Assembly: GCF_918698085.1 (NCBI RefSeq)
Contig: NZ_CAKKLP010000001.1
Location: forward strand, 1-64,000
Length of the DNA stretch: 64,000 bases
Direction of reading: 5' to 3'
DNA from: Chryseobacterium sp. Bi04
GTDB lineage: Bacteria; Bacteroidota; Bacteroidia; Flavobacteriales; Weeksellaceae
Below are positions 42,975 to 49,546 of this stretch, piece after piece. The position numbers and the translations under genes were made by a program. Positions within the stretch are counted from its first letter, which is position 1; each line of letters begins with the position of its first letter. A model generated the notes under the pieces. It was given only the letters and a program-made list of their open reading frames with translations. It searched no databases and was not told the origin of the DNA.

Positions 42975-43025
42975 TGTAACAATGTACCAATAATTGGGAA
43001 ACTCTTACATTGATACATTGTTACA
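42975..43025. repeat. ACP-flanking palindromic repeat, copy 2
   Basis: TGTAACAATGTACCAAT (42975-42991) and ATTGATACATTGTTACA (43009-43025) are complementary at 16 of 17 positions around a 17-base spacer. It lies 22 bases after the first ACP gene and 13 before the next ketosynthase, without a T-run, so it is not a standard terminator. Confidence 0.75.
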
Positions 43026-43037
43026 TTACCTAATAAA

Positions 43038-44237
43038 ATGAGCCAAAAAATTGCCATAACAGGAATGGGCATCATTTCCTCTATTGGAAACAATGTGGAG
43101 GAAAATTTTATTTCACTACAATCCGGGAAACACGGAATTTCAGATATCCAGATGTTTGAAACCCGCCATGCCGGAGCCATTAAAACGGGTGAAGTAAAAT
43201 TATCTAATGAAGAACTTATACAAAAGCTTCAGCTTGATGAAGACAATAATGTAACAAGAACTTCTTTATTAGGAATGGTTGCCGCAAAAGAAGCAGTAGA
43301 AAGTGCCGGAATTTCAGAAATCAACGGATACAGAACCGGATTGATTTCTTCTACCAGTGTAGGAGGGATGGATATCACTGAAAAGTATTTCTACTCTTAT
43401 GAGAGCTTCCCTGAAAAGCAAAAATATATTGACGCTCATGATGCCGGAAATTCCTCATTGGCGATCGCGGGTTATCTGGGATTGAAAGGCATGGTTTCTA
43501 CTATTAGTACCGCCTGTTCATCTGCAGCCAATGCCATTATGATGGGGGCAAAGCTGATTAAAAACGGAGTTTTAGACCGCGTTATTGTTGGAGGCACTGA
43601 TTCTCTTTCAAAATTTACTTTGAATGGATTCAATACACTGATGATCCTTACAGATTCTTATAATACTCCTTTTGACAATGATAGAAAAGGGTTAAACTTA
43701 GGAGAGGCAGCCGCTTTTTTGGTGCTTGAATCTGAAGAAATTGTAAAAAAAGAAAACAAGAAAGTTCTTGCTTACCTTTCCGGTTATGGAAATGCTAATG
43801 ATGCCCATCATCAGACGGCTTCTTCAGAAAACGGACAGGGCGCATTTTTAGCCATGCAGCAGGCCCTTAAGGTTTCAGGATTAGCCAAAGAAGATATAAA
43901 CTATATCAACGTTCATGGAACCGCCACTCCTAATAATGATTTATCGGAAGGAATTGCTATGATCAGAATCTTTGGCGAAAACAAGGTTCCTGAATTCAGT
44001 TCCACGAAAGCATTTACAGGACATACCCTGGCAGCAGCAGCCGGGATTGAAGCTGTTTTTTCAATCTTAGCCATGCAAAACAGTCTTATTTTTCCAAATC
44101 TGAACTTTACGACGAAAATGGCAGAATTTGATTTAACGCCTGTCACTGAACTTAAAAAGAAGGATATCAATCATGTGCTTTCCAATTCATTTGGATTTGG
44201 AGGAAACTGTTCCACTTTAATATTCTCAAAATCATGA
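43038..44237 (+). CDS. beta-ketoacyl-ACP synthase (FabF-like), second of block B
   Basis: A 399-residue ketosynthase with a full triad: Cys160 in STACSSAAN, His293 in NVHGTATPNND and His329 in FTGHTLAAAAG. It starts IAITGMGIISSIGNN, the usual FabF opening. Its stop overlaps the start of the following Cys-less ketosynthase-like gene by four bases (ATGA), the arrangement of KS/CLF pairs in type II polyketide loci. It is the likely main polyene-elongating enzyme. Confidence 0.94.
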   Translation: MSQKIAITGMGIISSIGNNVEENFISLQSGKHGISDIQMFETRHAGAIKTGEVKLSNEELIQKLQLDEDNNVTRTSLLGMVAAKEAVESAGISEINGYRTGLISSTSVGGMDITEKYFYSYESFPEKQKYIDAHDAGNSSLAIAGYLGLKGMVSTISTACSSAANAIMMGAKLIKNGVLDRVIVGGTDSLSKFTLNGFNTLMILTDSYNTPFDNDRKGLNLGEAAAFLVLESEEIVKKENKKVLAYLSGYGNANDAHHQTASSENGQGAFLAMQQALKVSGLAKEDINYINVHGTATPNNDLSEGIAMIRIFGENKVPEFSSTKAFTGHTLAAAAGIEAVFSILAMQNSLIFPNLNFTTKMAEFDLTPVTELKKKDINHVLSNSFGFGGNCSTLIFSKS

Positions 44238-45295
44238 GTTCCGTTTACATCAACAGTGCATCCTGCATATCTGTTCAGGACACTTTAAACGAAAATATCC
44301 TACAGAATCTTGCCCCGGAAAGTTCGGTACAAATGCTCAAAGCGATAGAACCTAATTACAAGGAATTCATTCCGCCTGCTATGATCAGGAGAATGTCTAA
44401 AACCGTAAAAATGAGTTCCGCAGCTTCACATTATGCTTTACAGGAGGCAGGAATTACGATGCCTGACGCCATTATTGTAGGAACCGGAATGGGATGCTCC
44501 CAGGATTCTGAAAAGTTTTTGAAAAATGTGATTGATAACCATGAGGAGTTTTTAACACCTACATTTTTTATCCAGTCTACTCACAATACCGTTTCAGGGC
44601 AAATTGCTCTGGCACTGCAGTGTCACGCTTACAATTTCACCTATGTAAATACCTCTTCATCACTGGAGTTTTCATTACTGGATGCTCAGCTTCAGATCAA
44701 AGATGGAGAAGCTGAAAATATCCTGGTGGGCTCTACCGATGAACAGACCGGCAGAACTATGGAACTCTACTGTCTGCACAATATCATTAAAAAAGAAAAA
44801 GACCTTCCTGCTGATTATTTACATTCTACAACGGATGGAGTGATCTGGGGCGAAGGAGCCAGTTTTTTTGTGGTAGGAAAAAATAAGACAGAGAGTTCTT
44901 ATGCAAAGCTTACCGACATTCAGATCATCAATACATTAGAATTGAATGAGACTCAGGGTTTTATTCAGGATTTTTTAGCTAAAAACAATCTATCCGGTAA
45001 TCATATTGATGTGGTCATTTTAGGCTTTAGTGGAGATGAAGCTTCAGATACTTATTATAAACAAGCAATGGATGTATTTCCGGATTCAGCTTTGCTATAT
45101 TACAAACATCTGAGTGGAGAATTCAATACAGCCAGTGGTTTTTCAACTTTTCTGGCCTGTCATATTCTTAAAGAACAGCAGATTCCGGAGATAATGATGA
45201 TCAACGGAAATACAAAAAGTGAAGTAAAAAACATACTTTTATATAATCATCTGGCAGGTTCTGATCATAGTCTCGTATTACTGGAAAAAGCTTAA
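44234..45295 (+). CDS. ketosynthase-like protein lacking the Cys (chain-length-factor-like)
   Basis: A 353-residue thiolase-fold protein aligned with ketosynthases, for example IIVGTGMGCSQDSEKF and THNTVSGQIALALQCHAYNF. At the nucleophile position the sequence is YVNTSSSLEF, so Ser141 replaces Cys. The GEGASFFVVG segment is kept, but the HGT and GHxxGA His motifs are not. This is expected of a chain-length factor that forms a heterodimer with the preceding ketosynthase, with which it overlaps by four bases. Similar Cys-less partners are known in aryl polyene loci. Confidence 0.87.
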   Translation: MSSVYINSASCISVQDTLNENILQNLAPESSVQMLKAIEPNYKEFIPPAMIRRMSKTVKMSSAASHYALQEAGITMPDAIIVGTGMGCSQDSEKFLKNVIDNHEEFLTPTFFIQSTHNTVSGQIALALQCHAYNFTYVNTSSSLEFSLLDAQLQIKDGEAENILVGSTDEQTGRTMELYCLHNIIKKEKDLPADYLHSTTDGVIWGEGASFFVVGKNKTESSYAKLTDIQIINTLELNETQGFIQDFLAKNNLSGNHIDVVILGFSGDEASDTYYKQAMDVFPDSALLYYKHLSGEFNTASGFSTFLACHILKEQQIPEIMMINGNTKSEVKNILLYNHLAGSDHSLVLLEKA

Positions 45296-45321
45296 CTGAA
45301 GTGAAAGCAAAAGGTTATTCG

Positions 45322-45329
45322 TAAATTTG
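45322..45329 (+). promoter_or_regulatory. possible internal promoter -7 box
   Basis: TAAATTTG, identical to the -7 box of the block A promoter and likewise followed by C, lies in the 71-base gap before the deacetylase gene. No TTG is found at the right distance upstream, so this is a weak call. Confidence 0.35.
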
Positions 45330-45366
45330 CTTATCATACAACGAATAAACTATTAAACAACGAACG

Positions 45367-46122
45367 ATGAAACACTATTTCTTCATTCTATTTTACCTTC
45401 TCTGTAACGTTTTTATTTATGCGTTTCATGGAGGCTTTTGGGTATATATAGCATGTTTTCTGGCTTTTTCTGCAGTAGTTGTTTGGGGTTCTTTCCATAT
45501 TGAACTGGGATATTTCGTCAACAGTATCACCCATAAGCGGACAAGAGCTCAGGAAGTGGCTTTAACTTTTGATGATGGGCCAACGGAATTTACACCCCAA
45601 TTTTTAGATTTACTAAAGGAGCATCAGATAAAGGCTACTTTTTTCTGTATCGGAAAACAGATTGAAAAATACCCGGAAACTTTTCAGAGGATCATTGAAG
45701 AAGGCCATACCATTGGAAACCATACGCTGACACACTCTAGCACAACAGGTTTTTTATCTGCCTCTAAAATGATTGAAGAGATTGAAAAATGTGATGAAGT
45801 GATATACAGAGTCGGGAATATAAAAACGCAGCTGTACAGACCACCGTTCGGGGTTACCAATCCAAATATTGCAAAAGCAATTAAAAGAACCCATAAAAAA
45901 AGTATAGGATGGAATGTCCGCTCTTTAGATACCGTTATTGATAATGAAAAGAAAATTTACAGAAGAATAACGAAAGGCTTACAAAAAGGAAGTATCATCC
46001 TTCTCCATGATACATCGGAGAAGACTTACCGTGTACTGGTTAATTTATTAGTATTTTTGGAAGATAAAAAGTATGCAGCTTTTACCATTGATTCAATTAC
46101 AAATTCAAAGAAAAATGATTAA
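45367..46122 (+). CDS. polysaccharide deacetylase family (CE4) membrane protein
   Basis: A 251-residue protein with two N-terminal hydrophobic segments (residues ~3-40) and then a NodB-homology domain. Motif 1 is TFDDGP (67-72; Asp69 and Asp70), motif 2 is HTLTH (metal ligands His119 and His123), motif 3 is RPPFG, and motif 5 is near LLHDT. All catalytic motifs look intact. CE4 enzymes remove N-acetyl groups from glycans; the substrate here is unknown. The LolA gene overlaps its end by eight bases, placing it firmly in the flexirubin operon. Confidence 0.9.
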   Translation: MKHYFFILFYLLCNVFIYAFHGGFWVYIACFLAFSAVVVWGSFHIELGYFVNSITHKRTRAQEVALTFDDGPTEFTPQFLDLLKEHQIKATFFCIGKQIEKYPETFQRIIEEGHTIGNHTLTHSSTTGFLSASKMIEEIEKCDEVIYRVGNIKTQLYRPPFGVTNPNIAKAIKRTHKKSIGWNVRSLDTVIDNEKKIYRRITKGLQKGSIILLHDTSEKTYRVLVNLLVFLEDKKYAAFTIDSITNSKKND

Positions 46123-46741
46123 AAACATTGCTTTCGGAGCATTTTTATTAATATCAGGTCTTTTCTCGGCTCAAAATACAGCAATGTCCGGAGCTGAAGC
46201 AAAAGCTTTTGTCTCTAAAGTTTCTTCTGAAACCAAAGAGATCAGAACGCTGCAAAGCGATTTCACCCAAACCAAAAAAATGGACTTTTTGGATAAGAAC
46301 ATCGTTACGAACGGAAAAATGTCATTACAGGCCCCGAATATGCTGAGCTGGAAATATACAAAACCTTATCAATACAGCATTGTTTTTAAAAATAATAAGA
46401 TCTTTATCAATGATCAGGGGAAAAAGTCTTCTGTAGATGCAAAGAGCAAAACGTTTGAAAAGATCAATAAACTTATTGTAGGAAGCTCTAATGGAACGAT
46501 GTTCAGTGATCCTGAATTCACCGTAACTTATTTTAAGAGCGGAAACTACAATATGGCGAAATTCATTCCGAAAACATCCCAGCTTCTGAAGTATATCAAG
46601 CAGATTGAACTGTATTTCCCGAAGAACCAGTCAACAGTTTCACAAGTTAATATGACGGAAGCCTCAGGAGATACTACCCATATTGTTTTCAAAAATACCA
46701 AGATTAATGCTTCAATTCCTGCGTCTGAGTTTAGTTTATAG
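46115..46741 (+). CDS. LolA family outer-membrane lipoprotein carrier
   Basis: A 208-residue periplasmic carrier. The ATG at 46115 (overlapping the deacetylase stop) gives the signal peptide MIKNIAFGAFLLISGLFSAQ; an earlier in-frame ATG at 46073 is inside the neighbour. The LolA core follows: IRTLQSDFTQTKKMDFL, GKMSLQAPNMLSWKYTKPYQ and VFKNNKIFINDQ. LolA-like proteins are regular members of aryl polyene loci (ApeL-like) and are thought to ferry the hydrophobic pigment or a lipid across the periplasm. Confidence 0.92.
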   Translation: MIKNIAFGAFLLISGLFSAQNTAMSGAEAKAFVSKVSSETKEIRTLQSDFTQTKKMDFLDKNIVTNGKMSLQAPNMLSWKYTKPYQYSIVFKNNKIFINDQGKKSSVDAKSKTFEKINKLIVGSSNGTMFSDPEFTVTYFKSGNYNMAKFIPKTSQLLKYIKQIELYFPKNQSTVSQVNMTEASGDTTHIVFKNTKINASIPASEFSL

Positions 46742-47342
46742 CCTGATGTCAATAGGGGTTATTTCCTGTAAGTCTTATCAGCTTACGGATGTAAAACCTG
46801 TTTCTGAATCAAAGAAAACGGTTGAAAATCTTTATTTTTCTTCTCCCCAAGATTATGTATACAAGTGTCAGATAGACATTTATAAGAATCATGTAAGTGG
46901 TATTCTTATCATCAAAAAAATCGATGAAACGACACACCGGGTCGCATTAACTTCAGATTTCGGAAATAAGCTGATTGATTTTGAGATTTCGCAACATGAT
47001 TTTAAACTGAATTATGTTCTTCCTGATCTCGACAAAAAGATGGTCATCAATTTTCTTAAAAACGACTTTCGGGAACTTTTAAAAAAGCAATATCCTATCA
47101 GTGAAAGTTTTGAGAATGAAAATGCCAGAATTTATCTGTCAAAAAACGATAATAAAGGCTATTATTTATTTTTTAATAAAGAAAACGGCTTACTGAAAAG
47201 AATCATTTATACTCGGAATAATAAGGAAAAAATCAATTTTACTTTTGAGGCAAAAAAGCATATCTTCGCGGACAGCTTAAATCTGCAGCACAAAGATTTT
47301 AAGATCAATATAAAACTGGTTCAAATAACCGTGACGGAATAA
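46707..47342 (+). CDS. lipoprotein of the flexirubin locus (ApeN/LolB-like position)
   Basis: About 211 residues from the ATG at 46707, which overlaps LolA by 35 bases. A TTG at 46683 and an ATG at 46746 are alternatives, but only the first two give a full signal (MLQFLRLSLVYSLMSIGVIS before Cys). The lipobox is GVISC. The mature part is beta-rich (YKCQIDIYKNHVSGILIIKK, then DFGNKLIDFEISQHDFKLNY) and fits a half-barrel lipid-binding fold like LolB or DUF3261. Its place directly after LolA suggests an outer membrane acceptor. Family assignment is from shape and context, not a clear motif. Confidence 0.72.
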   Translation: MLQFLRLSLVYSLMSIGVISCKSYQLTDVKPVSESKKTVENLYFSSPQDYVYKCQIDIYKNHVSGILIIKKIDETTHRVALTSDFGNKLIDFEISQHDFKLNYVLPDLDKKMVINFLKNDFRELLKKQYPISESFENENARIYLSKNDNKGYYLFFNKENGLLKRIIYTRNNKEKINFTFEAKKHIFADSLNLQHKDFKINIKLVQITVTE

Positions 47343-47349
47343 ATTTGAC

Positions 47350-47442
47350 ATGAAAAAAATACGCTTCTTAGTTTTTACATTAATCTTCGGTTTATCTTTT
47401 GCACATGCACCTATTCCAGGCTGGAGTTTATTATACTTTTAA
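47350..47442 (+). CDS. possible 30-residue secreted or membrane peptide
   Basis: A short frame from ATG to TAA that reads like a signal peptide: MKKIRFLVFTLIFGLSFAHA followed by PIPGWSLLYF. It fills the 117-base gap between the lipoprotein and dehydratase genes, in the same direction and with tight spacing. If cleaved after AHA it would leave a ten-residue peptide; if not, it is a small membrane protein. No family known to me. Confidence 0.45.
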   Translation: MKKIRFLVFTLIFGLSFAHAPIPGWSLLYF

Positions 47443-47459
47443 TCTTAAAAAATAAGATC

Positions 47460-47840
47460 ATGCAGAGCATTCTTACAGACTTTTATACATTAGAATCATA
47501 CGAAAAATCAGAAAACGGAAGTTTTATTGCTGATATCAGCTTAAACAAAGATCATGATATTTTCAAGGGGCATTTTCCGGGAAACCCGGTTACACCAGGA
47601 GTATGTATGATGCAGATTGTAAAAGAACTTACTGAAGAATTTGTGGGTTCCAAATTATTTTTAAAAACAGCATCCAACGTTAAATTCATGGCAATTATCA
47701 ATCCTTTTGAGACGCCTGATTTAAAACTTCAGCTGGATATTGCTGTAAACGGAGAAGATGTTAAAGTAAAAAACATCACTTCTTTTGGCGAGACTATTGC
47801 ATTAAAAATGTCTGTAAGCTATAAAAAAATACCATCATGA
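47460..47840 (+). CDS. 3-hydroxyacyl-ACP dehydratase-like hotdog protein (ApeI-like)
   Basis: A 126-residue hotdog protein with the FabZ/FabA-type active loop DIFKGHFPGNPVTPGVCMMQ. The catalytic His is His38. The acidic partner 14 residues further on (Glu in FabZ, Asp in FabA) is replaced by Gln52. It may still dehydrate hydroxyacyl-ACP with a different second residue or as part of a complex with the hotdog proteins of block A. The next gene overlaps its stop by four bases. Confidence 0.83.
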   Translation: MQSILTDFYTLESYEKSENGSFIADISLNKDHDIFKGHFPGNPVTPGVCMMQIVKELTEEFVGSKLFLKTASNVKFMAIINPFETPDLKLQLDIAVNGEDVKVKNITSFGETIALKMSVSYKKIPS

Positions 47841-48313
47841 AACTTATTTTATCTTTCTTAGCGGCATTTATTTTTTTCTTCCAGTCTGATTTGGAAACGT
47901 TGAGAAACAGCTATGCCAAAGCCAACGAATCTAATGTCAATACACAAAATTTTATTGATACTGCAGAAAAGCAATCCGGCTCTGATGCGGTAACTTTAGG
48001 ATATAAAGCGGCAGCTAAGATCATGGAAGCCAAGGTAGCTAAAGGAAACAGAAAATCTATGGTAAAAACAGGTGCTACAAGTCTTGAAAGTATCATAAAA
48101 AGCAATCCGAATAATGCAGAACTGCGTCTGATCAGATTAAGCGTTCAGGAAAACATTCCAAAAATAGTAGGATACCGGGGAAGTCTGAAAGAAGATAAAA
48201 CCTTCCTTTTGAATAATTACAGCAAACAGAATACAGCCCTGAAAAACTATATCAAAAGGTTTGCGATGCAGTCTAAGACCATTACCGGAGCCGAAAGAGC
48301 CACTTTAAAATAA
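47837..48313 (+). CDS. small secreted helical protein of unknown function
   Basis: A 158-residue protein with a signal-like start (MKLILSFLAAFIFFFQSDLE) and a helical, Lys/Asn-rich body, including YKAAAKIMEAKVAKGNRKSM and SNPNNAELRLIRLSVQENIP, which look TPR-like. The first gene boundary is an ATGA overlap with the dehydratase, and the glycosyltransferase starts five bases after its stop, so it belongs to the operon. Not recognised; a periplasmic accessory of pigment transfer is possible. Confidence 0.75.
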   Translation: MKLILSFLAAFIFFFQSDLETLRNSYAKANESNVNTQNFIDTAEKQSGSDAVTLGYKAAAKIMEAKVAKGNRKSMVKTGATSLESIIKSNPNNAELRLIRLSVQENIPKIVGYRGSLKEDKTFLLNNYSKQNTALKNYIKRFAMQSKTITGAERATLK

Positions 48314-48317
48314 AACC

Positions 48318-49487
48318 ATGTCCGTTGCTGAAGTACAAAATGCAATTTCCGAAAAGAAGATCTGCATTTTAATACCCACCTACAATAATGAAAAAACCCT
48401 GAAAAGGGTAATTGACGGCGTTCTCAGCTACACCGGAAGTATTATTATTGTCAATGACGGTTCTACCGATTCTACGCCATTTATCCTTTCTCAATATCCT
48501 GAAATAGCTATCATTACCTTATCTGAGAACAGAGGAAAGGGAAACGCCTTAAAAACAGGCTTTAGAAAGGCTAAGGAATCAGGTTATCATTATGCTATCA
48601 CCATCGACTCGGACGGGCAACACTATCCGGATGATATTCCGGTGTTTGTAGAGGCACTTCTTCAGGAAAAGGAAGATATTCTTCTTATTGGAAACCGAAA
48701 TATGTCTCAGGATGGTATTCCGAAAAAAAGCAGTTTTGGAAACCGTTTTTCCAATTTTTGGTTTTGGTTTGAGACCGGAATTAAGCTCGAAGATACCCAA
48801 TCCGGCTATAGGCTTTATCCCTTGCACAAAATTCCAAAGAAATATTTTACTCCTAAATTTGAATTTGAGATCGAGATCATTGTAAGAACCGCATGGAAAC
48901 ATGTTCCGGTAAAGAATGTTCCTATAAAGGTCTTATATGATCCTGCAGAACGGGTTTCCCATTTCAGGCCCTTCAAGGATTTTACAAGAATCAGTATTCT
49001 GAATACAATTCTGGTGACGATTACTTTATTTTATATTATTCCGAGGAACTTCATCAATAATTTCAAAAAAAAAAGTTTTAAAAGGTTCATCCAGGAAGAT
49101 GTCTTAGAAAGTGACGGGAGCAACCGTACCAAAGCTTTTTCCATTGCACTTGGGGTTTTTATAGGGCTTTCTCCTTTCTGGGGATTTCAGACCCTTCTTG
49201 TGATTAGCGTATCGGTTCTTTTCAAATTGAATAAAGTTCTTGCATTCATCGCTTCCAATGTGAGCCTCCCTCCTTTTATTCCTTTTATCATTGCTGCCTC
49301 TTTATTTCTGGGCGCTCCATTTGTGGAAGGTAACAGTAATATCCTGAGCCAGGACTTTAATTTTGAGCTGATCAGGAATAATCTGCTTCAATATATAATT
49401 GGGAGCCTTATCTTAAGTACCACCTTATCTGCAATTGCAGGAATATTTACTTTTCTTTTTCTGAACAAACTGAATCCGGAGCCTTAA
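48318..49487 (+). CDS. glycosyltransferase family 2 fused to a DUF2062 membrane domain
   Basis: A 389-residue protein. Residues ~12-230 are a dolichyl-phosphate-mannose-synthase-like GT-A domain: CILIPTYNNEKTLKRVIDGV, IIIVNDGSTDSTP, ITIDSDGQHYPDDIP and GNRNMSQDG. The C-terminal ~120 residues are DUF2062, three to four membrane helices with GVFIGLSPFWGFQTLLVISV. This GT2-DUF2062 form is found in aryl polyene loci (ApeJ-like). It may glycosylate the pigment or a lipid carrier at the inner membrane. It closes block B, ahead of a strong hairpin. Confidence 0.9.
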   Translation: MSVAEVQNAISEKKICILIPTYNNEKTLKRVIDGVLSYTGSIIIVNDGSTDSTPFILSQYPEIAIITLSENRGKGNALKTGFRKAKESGYHYAITIDSDGQHYPDDIPVFVEALLQEKEDILLIGNRNMSQDGIPKKSSFGNRFSNFWFWFETGIKLEDTQSGYRLYPLHKIPKKYFTPKFEFEIEIIVRTAWKHVPVKNVPIKVLYDPAERVSHFRPFKDFTRISILNTILVTITLFYIIPRNFINNFKKKSFKRFIQEDVLESDGSNRTKAFSIALGVFIGLSPFWGFQTLLVISVSVLFKLNKVLAFIASNVSLPPFIPFIIAASLFLGAPFVEGNSNILSQDFNFELIRNNLLQYIIGSLILSTTLSAIAGIFTFLFLNKLNPEP

Positions 49488-49491
49488 AAAG

Positions 49492-49526
49492 GAATAACCC
49501 CGAAATAAAGTATTTCAGGGCTATTC
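49492..49526. terminator. two-way terminator hairpin between block B and the M36 gene
   Basis: GAATAACCCCGAAATA (49492-49507) pairs with TATTTCAGGGCTATTC (49511-49526), 14 of 16 positions plus GU-compatible pairs, with a three-base loop. It lies between convergent genes and is preceded and followed by AT-rich tracts, though the T-runs are short. Confidence 0.7.
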
Positions 49527-49546
49527 ATAGTATCGTATTTTAATGT

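Noticed and set aside
42975..43025. Rho-independent terminator after the first ACP gene
   Set aside because: The stem is AT-rich with a 17-base loop and no T-run, and the same arms also occur upstream of the ACP gene, so a repeat family explains it better.
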